From the NCBI GenBank assembly GCA_002914845.1, contig JXTC01000001.1, positions 5,179,993-5,243,992 of the forward strand: DNA of 64,000 nt, given 5' to 3'. The stretch comes from Trema orientale. Taxonomy: Eukaryota > Streptophyta > Magnoliopsida > Rosales > Cannabaceae. Positions within the stretch are counted from its first letter, which is position 1; every line of letters starts with the position of its first letter. Positions 11,031 through 22,639 of this stretch are shown here, piece by piece. The notes under the pieces were generated by a model. The model did no database searches. It was not told where the DNA came from and saw nothing but the letters and a program-made list of their open reading frames with translations. The position numbers and the translations under genes are program-made.

Positions 11031-11538
11031 AGTTTAATTACAAACACATGGTTAATCACAAACTCAAAAAGAAAAAGAAAAAAAAAATGCATTCAACAAT
11101 ACATTACCTCCTCAATGAATTAATTTCACTTTCCTAGACCTTAAAAGCACAAATTTAATTATCAAAACTTTATTGAAATAAGTTTTTTAATTAATCCCAA
11201 AATTCAATTTGTACCTTTAATTGCCCTTTTTTCTTTTATTTATACCACAAAATATAACTATAATTGTATCTATTATACTTTTTTTAAAGTATATAATAAT
11301 GAGAGATTATGAATTATAATATATATAGAGCTGAATTTCTCAAATTCTTTTCAATGAAAGAGCAAAACACAAAAAATCTAGGGAAAATTAGGTGGATAAC
11401 TGTTTTTTAAAATATGATTAAATAGATGTCCACTTTTTAAATTTTATAGCTAAATGTCCATCTTTTAAATTTAACTGCTAAGGGATATTTTGTTTTTCCT
11501 TTATTGCCCTTTCTTAAACAAGATATTTTTTTTTAATC

Positions 11539-11542
<4 letters not shown>

Positions 11543-11571
<29 letters not shown>

Positions 11572-11640
11572 CCCCTCTCTCCCTCTCCCCTGTTCATTCC
11601 ATTGTTCTCTGTTTTCTCTCTCTCTCTCTCTCTGTTCAAA
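11543..11640. repeat. CT microsatellite
   Basis: (CT)n runs at about 11544-11572 and 11617-11634 with a CT/CCCCT-rich bridge. Confidence 0.9.
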
Positions 11641-11899
11641 CCAAACACCGTTTTTTCCGGTAGCATGTTTGTATTTCCAGTGATCTTCTTCATCATTGGT
11701 GTCTTCTTCGTTGCTATAGCGAAATTTACTTATTGATTGTTAAAAGTATGTTTTAATTTTTCTAGGTCAATTTTCTTAATTGGTTTGTGTTTTATATTTG
11801 GGTATTTTGATTTTTATTGTTAATTTGTGTTGCTATAATAGTCAATTTTTATTATGATCTTATTTTTGTTAGTGATAATTGTTGATTTGTATATTTTAT

Positions 11900-13090
11900 A
11901 TCTTTTTTGAATAATTTTTCGTAATTAGAAATTTTTTTTATTTGGTATATATAATTCTGATCATGGTATATACAATTTATATAGTGGTATATAATATCTC
12001 TATTCTGTAGCTTGTATTGATGAATATTTTTATTATTTTTCTGTTTGGTACATATAATTATAGTCATGGTATATAAAATTTATATGGTGATATATAATAT
12101 CTCTGTTTTGTAGTTTATGTTGATAAGCATTTTCATTATTTTTCTACTAATATCCTTGTTCTATAGCTTGTGTTGATGAACATTTTTATTATTTTATTGT
12201 TTGATATATATATATATATAACTTTAGTCGTGGTATATAAGATTTATGTAGTAGTATATAATATCCATGATATGTAGCTTGTATTGATGAATATTTTCAT
12301 TATTTTTTGTTTAGTTCATGAAATTTATCAACCATATACCAAATTATATCTATCACAACTAAAAGTTTATGTACCAAAAAAAAGACATTAACACAACTAA
12401 AAAAATGTATCTATCTTAGTAATAAAATTATCTACTATATGCATAATTTTATCTACTACAACCCTAAACTTATCTACCAAAAAAGATTAATATATTAATA
12501 CAATTAAAAAGTTTATCTATTATAATATGAAAATTGTCTACCATATAATAAATTTTATGTATCAGAAACATAAGTCTATCTACCTATCAAAGAAACAGGA
12601 AAATAAAATAACTACAAAATTTATCTACCTTAGTATTATAATTATCTACTATATTCATAATCTTATCTACTACAAGTCTACAACCCTAAACTTAGATACC
12701 AAAATATATACATTAACAAAATTAAGAAATTTATCTACTATAACATGCAAATTATCTACAATATACCAAAATTTATCTACCAGAAGAGTATATCTACCTA
12801 TCAAAAAAATAAGATATTAATACAACTAAAAACTTTATCAATCATAATATTAAAATTATCTACTATATATATAGTTATATCAACTATAATGTTAAATTTA
12901 TCTATCAAAAAAACTGAACATTAACCTAATTCAAAAGATTTATCTACCACAATATGAAATTTATCTACCATATATCAAATTATATCTACAATAACTATTA
13001 GTGTTTCTATCGAAAAATAGGAAATTAACACAACTAAATAATATATATCAGAACCAAATAAATATATAACCATATACTGAAACTTATGAA
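11900..13090. repeat. imperfect repeats with inverted halves
   Basis: The first half (11940-12310) repeats, about every 120 bases, a block with GGTATATAATATC, TGTAGCTTGTATTGATGAA and ATTTTTATTATTTTT. The second half (12310-13080) repeats ATTTATCTACCA / TATCTACTATA / ACAACTAAAA blocks in the opposite sense. No protein is evident. The short open frames here reflect the repeat only. Confidence 0.6.
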
Positions 13091-13329
13091 CCATATTCAC
13101 TTTTTCTTAATGGTTTTATATATCTTGTGTGCAGAATAATATACATACTTTATATATATATATTATGTACATATTGTATCTGTTTGTGGTTTTTCTATTT
13201 GACAAAAACTTGAAGTATGTTGCTACTAAATAATGTTTATATACGTATGTACCTTATCTGCTGATTTATATAGCTAGTTTATTTTTTTATGTACCTAGTG
13301 TACCTATTGTGTTTTATCTTATTTACAGA

Positions 13330-13500
13330 AACTTGGTGTTGGCAGGTTGAAAAAGAAAAGAAAAAAAAAAGAATCTTCTCAGCTGGTGAGTTCAAGAAAA
13401 ATAAGCAAGTGAAGTGTGGTCGATGCGAGCAATACAACCACAATTGAAAAACTTACACAAACTCAATTCATGCGAAATTACCCATTTCAAAGAAGATGAA
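13330..13500 (+). pseudogene. MuDR-type transposase, C-terminal zinc-knuckle exon (broken)
   Basis: A splice acceptor TTATTTACAG precedes an open stretch with RLKKKRKKKRIFSAGEFK and then CGRCEQYNHN, a CX2CX4H zinc knuckle of the kind found at the C-terminus of plant MULE transposases. The arginine/lysine-rich lead-in is also typical. A stop falls just after the histidine. The final cysteine position reads Tyr (KTYTNSI), so the knuckle has lost its last ligand. The catalytic DDE and SWIM parts are not recognisable upstream. Confidence 0.55.
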
Positions 13501-13740
13501 AAGCCACTAGGGTTGTTAGTGTGAAAACCTTGGTTTTTAATCAAGGGTACATAATAATTTGAGAGTTTAAAATAAATAGAAAAGGCTGAAATTATATTAA
13601 TTTTTGAATGAGGGGTATAAGTGAAACAAATTCACAAAGTTGGGGATCAAATTTGGAACTTAAAGGACTTAAATGAAAAAAAGAATTCGAAAATTGGGCC
13701 ATAATACAATTTTAAAAAGTCAATTGACACATGTCACAAA

Positions 13741-13873
13741 ACCCCTAAATGACCCCTAAATCTCTAACTCCCCTCTCTATTTCACAATACCCCCTCTCTC
13801 TCTCTCTTCTTCTTCGATCCAGTCACCTCCTGCTGCCGGTGACGACCGCCAGCCCCCGGAATCGACTCCCCAC
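13741..13873 (+). other. pyrimidine-rich leader-like fragment
   Basis: A CT-rich stretch followed by GC-rich coding-like sequence, cut abruptly by the LTR starting at 13874. It looks like a 5' leader of a plant gene. No identity could be assigned. Confidence 0.25.
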
Positions 13874-15183
13874 TGTTAGCCCAAGATTAGCTAGCCCAAG
13901 AGGGGGGATGAATTGGGTTTTAAAAACTTTTACAAACTTTTCTTGATAAACAAGTAAATTATACAAGTAATGACAATAACGAGTAAAAATAGCTAAATAG
14001 CATGCACAAGCCTAATATAAATAAATTAAAGAGATAGGAATAGAGAAATGCAAACACTATTTTTACGAGGTTCAACAAATACGACAATTTGTCTACGTCC
14101 CCGACTCTTGGCAACCCGCTTCGAGCTTTCCACTATCGAATCAAGAGATTGGGCTTAACCGACCCTTATACACAATAAGTGATTTCTCCTTAGGCACACT
14201 CACGCCTTTATAATAACTTTGAATCCAACTCTATCATGCCTAACTCAGATTATTTAGATTTAGTGTTAATCTCACCTAGACTGGGTTGTTTATTAATCCA
14301 GTGTCAACCTCACCTCACAAATACAATTTTAGTTTTTATTTGTTGATACACTCAACTAGAATCTCTCTTAAGAATATAATTGATACAAAGTAAGCCTAGA
14401 GAGAATAAATGAGAGCACAAGATATAATCTAGTTTGGCTCAAGTGATTTTTGTGAAAAAAATGCATTTGAAAGTTTGATTCACAAAAGATGATTTGAATA
14501 ACTTGAAAGTATATTTAAAGCAATGTAGGAATGTTCGAAAATTGTTTGAAGTGTTAAAAAAGCTTCTATATATAGACTTGAAAAAATACTAGCCGTTTTA
14601 GACCGTTTGACAGATAATCTGTCATTTTCTGTAGACCAAAAATACACTTTCGGTCAACTGAAAATACTAGCCGTTGAAAGTGCGGTTTTAACGGTCGAAT
14701 CTGAAAAATCCTGAAAATTCGGCAAGGAATCGGTAGACCGCACAACCAATCTGTTGAAAATACCCGAGAGCAATTTTGAATTTTATTTCAGGTCTTATTT
14801 TTTTATATAATATGGAAACTATAGAAATTCATAAATCAATTTAAAAACTTGTCTAAAATAAATTTCTTATGTTAATTTGAGATAAACAAATTAGATAATT
14901 TTGGTTTGAAAATTTCCAACTTTATAAAAAATTTGAGCCATTAAGATCATATTAAGTGTAAATAACTATTCAAGTACAAGAACTAAGTGTTTAACCTTTG
15001 CTAGTCTAGGCTTTGTAATCTTGAACTTTTGCTTCAAGCTCTTTTCCGTAATCCATTGTGAATGTCTTGTGATCTTTTCAATTTAACTTACTACATACTC
15101 AAGTAGATTATTAGTTCTTAATCATATATTTGTTAACTTCAAAATATGAGAGTAGGATTGATGATGCAAAGTATGACACAACA
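13874..15183 (-). mobile_element. copia-like 3' LTR (minus orientation)
   Basis: On the minus strand it begins TGTTGTGTCATACTTTGC and ends ATCTTGGGCTAACA (TG...CA). Directly before it on that strand is a purine tract, AAAAAGGGGGAGAT (15184-15197), which fixes this as the 3' LTR. The other copy of the LTR end is at 15505-15843. The same LTR end motif (CTTGGGCTAAYA) occurs in the element at 43949. No 5-bp duplication was found. Confidence 0.65.
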
Positions 15184-15504
15184 ATCTCCCCCTTTTTGAT
15201 GACAACAAATATTTGATTTAAAAAGGGTAAGGAATAAGAAATAAACACGGATAAGTGTCCTTACCAACCATTAAATGCTCCCCCTCAAAATATACTTAAC
15301 AAAAAGAAATTTAAACTCCCCCTTAAACTTATAAAGAGTGCATATTTTGAGTATTTGAGTATTTTTGTTCATAGATACCAATGGTGAATATTTTTGCTCA
15401 AAAATACTAATTGTGTGAGGAAGACATAGAATGAGCACATTGATACTAATTAATTTAAATTAAAAAAAGAATGACCAAATTGATTGCAAACTTTTGGGTA
15501 AAAA
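15184..15504 (-). mobile_element. residual copia internal sequence with purine tract
   Basis: Only about 320 bases remain between the two LTR pieces, with the purine tract at the left and another CTCCCCCTT block near 15315-15325. No gag or pol codons are left. Confidence 0.5.
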
Positions 15505-15843
15505 TAGAGGATGAATTGGGTTTTAAAAACTTTTGCAAACTTTTCTTGGTAAACAAGTAAATTATACAAGTAATGACAATAACGAGTAAAAATAGCTAAA
15601 TAGCATGCACAAGCCTAATATAAATAAATTAAAGAGATAGGGATAGAGAAATGCAAATACTATTTTTACGAGGTTCAACAAACACGACGGTTTGTCTACG
15701 TCCACTATCGGATCAAGATAATGGGCTTGACCGACCTTTATACACAACAAGTGATACCTCCTTAAGCACACTCACGCATTTACAATTGCTTTGAATCCGA
15801 CTCTATCATGCCTAACTCGGATTGTTTAGACTTCGGTGCCAAA
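15505..15843 (-). mobile_element. second, truncated copy of the same LTR
   Basis: From ATGAATTGGGTTTTAAAAAC the sequence follows 13900-14270 closely for about 330 bases, including CGAGTAAAAATAGCTAAATA and CATGCACAAGCCTAATAT, then stops matching. A piece of about 25 bases around 14103-14128 is missing in this copy. Confidence 0.75.
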
Positions 15844-16042
15844 CGCATTTTCAGAAACAAGTTTTCCTTCTCAATTTTCAGATTCTCAGCTTAAATATAC
15901 TTTATTCAAATCATCTGTTTTCAAATCATGAACCAAATGGGCTCTTAATATTTCTATCCTACAAAAACCACCAAAGCCAAGACTTACTCACCCACGCGAG
16001 ACCAACCTTCTTAATATATATATGTGTGTGTGTGTGTGCGCA

Positions 16043-16223
16043 CTAGTCCCGTGGGTATTTTTTTTCTAACTTTTTTTTTATAATAATTGTTTTTTTAACC
16101 TATTTATAGATATTGTTTTGCTAAATTAAAAATCATCACGCATGTCATTTCGTGATAAAAGGTGGTCTTTTCATTATAAAAGGTAGAAAGAGAAAAACAT
16201 TAAATAATGTACATTTATTTTTA
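16043..16223. mobile_element. MITE family A, copy 3 (interrupted)
   Basis: Contains TTTTTTAACCTATTTATAG, AATTAAAAATCATCACGCATG, CATTATAAAAGGTAGAAAG and CATTAAATAATGTACATTTA in the same order as the copy at 51922. It stops at 16223, where a foldback MULE-type MITE begins. Confidence 0.55.
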
Positions 16224-16337
16224 GGGCGCGTCTACAGTAGGGGCGCCCCTACGTAGGGCCCTGTCTATTCACCGTTGGATGGGAATCTGTATATAAATAG
16301 ATTCTCCACAGATTCCCGTTATTCCCCACAGATTCCC
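16224..16337. mobile_element. foldback MULE-type MITE, second copy, cut by the gap
   Basis: From GGGCGCGTCTACAGTAGGGG onward it matches the inverse of 8313-8142 almost base for base, including GTTGGATGGGAATCTGTATA. It has a CCACAGATTCCCGTTATTCC variant. It runs into the N gap at 16338. It has inserted into family A MITE copy 3. Confidence 0.8.
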
Positions 16338-17070
16338 NNNNNNNNNNNNNNNNNNNNNNNNNNNNNNNNNNNNNNNNNNNNNNNNNNNNNNNNNNNNNNN
16401 NNNNNNNNNNNNNNNNNNNNNNNNNNNNNNNNNNNNNNNNNNNNNNNNNNNNNNNNNNNNNNNNNNNNNNNNNNNNNNNNNNNNNNNNNNNNNNNNNNNN
16501 NNNNNNNNNNNNNNNNNNNNNNNNNNNNNNNNNNNNNNNNNNNNNNNNNNNNNNNNNNNNNNNNNNNNNNNNNNNNNNNNNNNNNNNNNNNNNNNNNNNN
16601 NNNNNNNNNNNNNNNNNNNNNNNNNNNNNNNNNNNNNNNNNNNNNNNNNNNNNNNNNNNNNNNNNNNNNNNNNNNNNNNNNNNNNNNNNNNNNNNNNNNN
16701 NNNNNNNNNNNNNNNNNNNNNNNNNNNNNNNNNNNNNNNNNNNNNNNNNNNNNNNNNNNNNNNNNNNNNNNNNNNNNNNNNNNNNNNNNNNNNNNNNNNN
16801 NNNNNNNNNNNNNNNNNNNNNNNNNNNNNNNNNNNNNNNNNNNNNNNNNNNNNNNNNNNNNNNNNNNNNNNNNNNNNNNNNNNNNNNNNNNNNNNNNNNN
16901 NNNNNNNNNNNNNNNNNNNNNNNNNNNNNNNNNNNNNNNNNNNNNNNNNNNNNNNNNNNNNNNNNNNNNNNNNNNNNNNNNNNNNNNNNNNNNNNNNNNN
17001 NNNNNNNNNNNNNNNNNNNNNNNNNNNNNNNNNNNNNNNNNNNNNNNNNNNNNNNNNNNNNNNNNNNNNN
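16338..17070. other. assembly gap (N run)
   Basis: 733 N between a foldback MITE and a GC-rich repeat. Both are hard to assemble. Confidence 0.98.
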
Positions 17071-17576
17071 ATGGCCCCCCCGCCCCCTTGCCCGTCTCCA
17101 GATTTCATCTCCGCCCTCGTCCCCGGCCCCGGATAATCCCCGACAGGGGCGAGGGGGGGAATCCCCAGTGGGGTCAGTGCGGGGCGGGGAATCCCTGCCG
17201 GATTTATTGAAAAAAAAACTTAGTCATATATATAAACACTACTCTAATCTTGTTAGAATCAAGAATATACAAAACACTAAAAACAAAAAAAGCACAATTC
17301 TAAAAACTAGAAAAATATTATTAGGGTTCAAAATATGAGCATCTATTTTTCTTTTTATGTTTGTATTTATATATATATATTTTTAAAATAATGTAAAAAG
17401 TATATCGGGGGGTTCGGGGTGGGGAATACCTCCCCCGGCCCCGCCCCGACCCCGACTCGGGTATGTATCTACATACCCGACCCCGTCCCCGTACCCGAAT
17501 AGTCCCCCCCGAACTCGTTCCATTAGGGGCGGGGCCCCGCGAGGACCCGAACCCGCGGGGCAAATTGACATCCCTA
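17071..17576 (-). mobile_element. GC-rich hAT-like element, one end
   Basis: Read on the minus strand it begins TAGGGATGTCAATTTGCCCC, a terminus typical of a plant hAT family. Dense CCCCG/GGGGC blocks follow near 17404-17510 and again near 17085-17205, with AT-rich sequence between. The other end must lie in the gap. The long open frames across this region come from CCCCG repetition and are not genes. Confidence 0.5.
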
Positions 17577-18055
17577 TTGACAACCCGAATGACTAGTATC
17601 ACCTGCATCAGAACACATGCACCAGAAGCACGGGCTATTTATCACGTGGTGATGGTCACTGAAACTATCCACACCTATTTATTTGCAGGTTGTGTCATCA
17701 AAGACGCCACAATTTTCTGACACATGAACTTATATCGTCATAATTTTCTAAGTCATTTTGTTTAATTTTATCACTATCTTACTTATCCTTAATTAAATAA
17801 TTTTATACTTAATTAATTTCTCTCTAATCAAATTACCAGAAAAAAAACCCCTAAGCAAACTTTATGATCCAAATATTCAATTTAATACAACCAGGTACTC
17901 AATTAAAAGAACGCAAATTAATGTCTAAAAAAATTAAAAGAATGCGGTTTTTTTTTCTTTTAATAAAACCAAAAAATCAAGTTTTTTGGGGCTAAAATTA
18001 AAAGCCAAAATCGTTTTTTTTTTTTAAGTAAAAAAAAATAACCCACTTGTTTAGA
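17577..18055. other. intergenic, nothing recognised
   Basis: Mixed-composition then AT-rich sequence with T runs. No open frame with motifs, no clear repeats. Confidence 0.4.
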
Positions 18056-18059
18056 TGCA

Positions 18060-18350
18060 GCTGCATAACACCGACTCTCTTCGAGAACTTTATCGATGGC
18101 GAAACTAGACTGGTGGACAGATAAGCAAAGAAAAAAAAAAAGTGTCTGGATGGCGAAACTAGACTGGCGGTAAGTGTCTGGAAGAGCGAGTACAGAATAT
18201 TATCTACTCTCGCGAATATCGTAAGAGAATCCTTGAAATGTGGCTTGAACTTCGAGAGGAGGTCTCATTGATGACGTGGCTAACGTCTACCGGAAGGACG
18301 TGTAGACGTCACGACGAAGCGTCACATCTGTTATCGGCGGCCCCGAAAAG
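18060..18350. promoter_or_regulatory. GC-richer block with clustered ACGT motifs
   Basis: In 18268-18312 four ACGT cores lie close together: TGATGACGTGGC, TAACGTCT, GGACGTGT and AGACGTCACG. These are bZIP-type sites. TTCGAGAA, a heat-shock-element core, lies near 18079. A segment containing GATGGCGAAACTAGACTGG is duplicated about 54 bases apart (from 18095 and 18149). The TGATGACGTGGC motif also occurs upstream of the TCP11-like gene at about 48857. No open frame is attached, so this may be a detached promoter. Confidence 0.35.
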
Positions 18351-18359
18351 CAAATGAAA

Positions 18360-19130
18360 CTTGTTTAAATGCTTTATTTGAATTCTCAGACCAAAAAAAA
18401 AAAAAGAAATGCTTTATCTGAATTACCAGAAATACCCCTAACAGTTTGGTAATTGTCCCAATTTAGGGCTGCTTTTTGGGTGGTCCCCACCTAGTAATTA
18501 AAAGCAAACACGTATTCTTGTTCGACTATTATTAATTTATTTTGCAATAAATTATTCATTGAATTGTTTCTCTCAAGAACTGAAATACTACGTGCATTCA
18601 CATTTCAAGGTATACAAGTATCGATGGAAATGGAATGGGAACTATATTTATATTAAATTTTATTTTTCTTCTGTTTTCAATAATGAGTTAATTAAACATT
18701 TAATTTTACACAAATATTGATTGACAGAACTCCTCTAGAAAGAAGAAATAATAGAAAAGGAATTTGAGGCAAGTTAAAATAATAGAAAAATTCGAGAGAT
18801 GGAGACGTTAGAAGCCCCAAAGAATAGCATTTCAAAAAGCCCCAAAGAAAAAGAAAAGAAAATAAATAAATTTTGACATTGTATTCCGGGCATTATCAAT
18901 TTAAAGCATGTGATTAAAAAAGAGATAAGCTATAAATCATTTACAAAATTAATGCTTTCAGTTAATAAAAGTTTCAGAATTCTAAAATTATAACAACTCA
19001 ATCGAAAATTTTTGATAAAGTGAAAAAAGATAAAAATGAATGAGGTGCTATCGAAAAGGCAACCGACCATATTCGATTAGTAGTTTGACTCTAGTCGAAA
19101 TTTTGAAGCAATCGGGCAAGAATTGGTCAG
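18360..19130. other. intergenic AT-rich stretch, nothing recognised
   Basis: No open frame, motif or repeat stands out on either strand. Confidence 0.4.
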
Positions 19131-19140
19131 AACGACTGGG

Positions 19141-19545
19141 GAAATTAAGCATTATACGGTATTTTTCGAAAAAAATTTAAAAAATACAGTGGTTAGCATT
19201 TTTTTAAGGTGCGGTATGGTTTTTATTAGAAAAATACAATTTTTTTTTAAAAATATTTATAAAAATATTATTTTTTAAAATAGTAATTAGTAACCGGTAA
19301 CTAGTTTCTAGAAACTGATAACTAGTAACTAAAGGTATTTATAACTAGTATATAACTGGTAATTGGTAACTAGTAATCGGTAACTAATTTTCAGAAGCTG
19401 GTAATCAGTAACCATTTTAAAAATGATATTTTTTAAATTTTTTTAAAAAATGATATTTTTCTAATAAAAACCTACGAAAATTTTAAAATAGTCCAACTTT
19501 TGTATTTTTATAATATTTTTAGTTTTTTATAGGTAAAAGTGTTAG
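19141..19545. repeat. small relative of the GTAAC/ACTAGT repeat element
   Basis: The core (19285-19425) repeats GGTAACTAGT-type words (TAACCGGTAACTAG, GGTAATTGGTAACTAG, GTAATCGGTAACTAAT). It is flanked by AT-rich arms with TACGGTATTTTTCG on the left and AAAAACCTACG on the right. The word repertoire matches the interior of the MULE at 24620-28293, and it may be a deleted relative. Confidence 0.4.
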
Positions 19546-20098
19546 AAATACTTACGAAAATAGCAACATTTTGGCTCTTGAACTTTATTTCAAAGTGGTA
19601 AACTCTACTTCAATTTTATCCAAATATTTATTTGTTAATGAATTCATTATATCTTTGTCTCTCAAATGGTAACACTTTAGCACTTGAATTTTATAAAACG
19701 TGATAAAATGCTATGAACTTTGATGGATAGGACCAAGAGCTTCTAAAAGAAAGTACAAAGGAGTGCGAGTGTTAATTAACATTCAGTGTTCGAACTAATA
19801 ATACAATTTGTAAGGGGGTAAAAGTGGAGTTTACCTAATACAACCTTAACCTTTCTGCAAATTGAAAAAACAAAAAGAAAGAAAAAAGAAAAAAAGAGAA
19901 ATAGCATCTTTCCCCTTTTCATGCAGTAACTTTAGGGGGACCAATTCCATTTCTTTGACTTGATTGAATCATATAGAGATTCAATTAGTGATACAGTCCA
20001 CATGGTCGTGTCCAACTTTCCAATTTCTTTACAATTACTTTTTTCAAATTTAAAAAGAAAAGAACTGATTGCTAAATTGGGAAGTGAAGATCATATTA

Positions 20099-20457
20099 TG
20101 AGATAATATCATTTTTATATCTTATATTTTGATATTTTATTTAAATTGTATCTTTTATTTTGATTATTATCAACATTAGCTTTTAGATTTGAAATCTGTT
20201 ACAAATTTATACATTGACACTAATTTAGAACAGTTAATTTACTAAAATATCATTTAAAATATTAAAAATGAACCATATAAAAACTTATCCGATAATAAGT
20301 TTATTAACTCATCTTATTAAATTAACTACTCTAAATTGGTGTTAGGTATAAATTTATAACAAATATTAAATTTAAGGGTTAATGTTGATAATAACTAAAA
20401 TATAAGGTACAAACTGAATAAAGTATCAAAATATAAGATATAAAAATGATATTATCC
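20099..20457. mobile_element. long-hairpin MITE
   Basis: The left arm from GATAATATCATTTTTATATC and the inverse of the right arm (which ends GATATAAAAATGATATTATC) match over about 145 bases with roughly 85% identity by eye. Both include ATCTTATATTTTGATA and ATTATTATCAACATTA. The loop is about 70 bases. A transcript would form a long double-stranded RNA suited to small-RNA production. Confidence 0.75.
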
Positions 20458-21790
20458 CATAAAAGTATTGATATATTTTTTCCAAAGAAAGAAAAAGAGA
20501 GTATTGATATATTCCTATTTAACATAAATTTTCTCTCTTTTTTTTTTTTTTTTTTGGCTGGGGATTCAACATAAATAAAGTTAGTAATACACAAGAAGAT
20601 GCACGTAATTCTGCATAAAATCAATTAAATTAGGCACATATCAGAATAATTAACGGAAAAAACCCACACAATTAAGTTCATACATACTTAATTTAATTCT
20701 GTAAAATAAAGATGTAACACCAAAAAGTTCGCGTCTCATTATTTTCTTATTAATTTTATTGTTGTGCAAAAAATTACGCACATGTTATAATTATTTATTA
20801 CTAATTTTGTGTGAAAAAATTCATAAAGCGAAACCAATATTGTTTTGTCTAAAGGAATCAAACGAAGGCCTATATACATGCTTATTTTCTTTTACCATCA
20901 TGACCAAAATAATTAATTAAAGTTAAAGAAAAGAGAGAAAAGAGGTTATTATTGAAAAAAAACCATGAGTTTATTAATTTTAGCAGCGAAAAAAAAAACA
21001 CCTGGGTTTTCGATTATATAAGAAAAAACCCTTATTTTTGTTTAATTTTAGGGAATACAAAAACCTTGAGTTTTTTTGTTATATCAAATAAAACTTTTGA
21101 ATTATAAAATTGAATCAAATTGCCTGAGAAATAAGTTAAATGACCCATTTTTCTTAATGTATATTATCATGCGCGACTATAAGATGCTATTTATATTGAT
21201 AAGCACCCAATTTGGACGAAAATTATGTTATTTTATATTGAAAATGTTGATTCTTTTAGTTGAAATAAATTTTAAAAAATAATTCACGAGTATTAAATAC
21301 TTAAAAAATAAAATAGTTTCTTAATTACGTTATATATTCGTTGATTAAATATTTGTGTTGAGTTTAATTTGATTAAATTTCAAAATCTCAAAATTTTATT
21401 TGATATAATCGGAAATTCAAAATTTTTATTGTTAGAATTAAAAAAATTCAAAATTTTATTTGATATAATAAGAAATTTAAGTTTTTTTATTTTTGGTAAA
21501 GTAAAAAAATCCAAGGTTCTTTTTAATAATAACCCGAGAGAAAAGTACGAAGTCAGCGGATGCATTTAAAGCTTTTGTCGTTTTAAGTGAGTTTTTCACC
21601 CGTTGGTGTTAACTTATTCATTACTGAAAACTTGAAAAGAGTGTTGATGTGGAGATAAATTGCTACAGTCGTGATTAATTAATGTGGTAGCTATCAAATT
21701 AGTGCTACTGCTACATATCCAATCTTTCGTATTGTTCACCACATCGATTATGAGTAACCATTTTATTTATTGATTCTCGTCACTTTGAAA
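20458..21790. other. AT-rich intergenic stretch
   Basis: No gene recognised. A short tandem duplication around CAAAATTTTATTTGATATAAT occurs at 21388 and 21450. Confidence 0.4.
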
Positions 21791-21791
21791 G

Positions 21792-21976
21792 GAGTAATGT
21801 TATGGAGCACCGGTGGTTTTTAGCACGACAATGACATATTTGTCTATTGTTCGATGATTTAATTAATAAATTGGATCGTATATAAATTATATTTAAATTA
21901 TAATTATAATTAGTCAGTGACAGATTGATACATCATTGTGGTACTAGACAACACTGATATACTATAGTATTATTCT
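21792..21976. mobile_element. MITE family B, copy 1
   Basis: 185 bp flanked by TTTGAAAG at 21784-21791 and 21977-21984. It starts AGTAATGTTATGGAGCACCGG. It shares ATTTGTCTATTGTTCGATGATT and TTAGTCAGTGACAGATTGATA (in inverse) with copy 2 at 28343. Long inverted ends, no coding sequence. Confidence 0.65.
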
Positions 21977-22639
21977 TTTGAAAGCTGACATCTCTTTATT
22001 TTATTTATTTTCATTACAGAACCTTTAATAAGTGAAAATTGAAGTACTTATTAAATTCTTTATTAGTAATTATTACAGCAAGAATAGCCGCCGATGACCA
22101 CCTTGATGAGGAATTAAGGTCCAAAACAATGATAGGTCGTAAATTATTGGGATAACTGCAAATATATCCCTATTTAACAAAGACATTTACAAAAAGACCC
22201 TTCTACTAAGATAGCGAGATTTATAACCCAATTGACACTCTAATATTGATCTCTTAACTTCGAGGGCATTTTTTAAAAAACTATCATTTTATTACATTAG
22301 TTAGTTTTACGTTCATATCTGTTCTACTAATAAACAATAGTTTACTATATCCAAAAAAAAAAAAAACAATAATTTACCCGTGAAATCGTTAATTATCAAT
22401 GTATATGATTTTCTTCTTTTTATGAAAATTAGTACGATCAGTTTTTTCTATTTATCATCGTACAACTTTATGATAAACCAAATTGTTTTGATCGTTATTT
22501 CTTTCTTTTGAAGATTGATTTTTTTTTTTGGTTAATTTAGTATTTAAGAACAGTAACTCAGAATCCTAAATCATAACTCAAGAACCCTAAACCATGAGAT
22601 AGGAAGGGAAGATAATAAATATTGAAAAGAATATTTAAA

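Larger units (their letters stand above)
11340..13740 (+). mobile_element. decayed MuDR-type MULE region
   Basis: Near its right end (13330-13500) is a recognisable end of a MuDR-type transposase (listed separately). The interior (11900-13090) is a long low-complexity array. The left border is set only by the start of this unusual sequence. Terminal inverted repeats and target duplications were not found, so the limits are provisional. Confidence 0.4.

Noticed and set aside
16269..17210. Long open frames of 279 and 311 codons on both strands
   Set aside because: They consist almost entirely of the N run, which has no stops. The ends are MITE and CCCCG-repeat sequence.
17321..17720. Arg/Gly/Pro-rich frames on both strands
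   Set aside because: They arise from the CCCCG/GGGGC repeats of the hAT-like end and show no domain.
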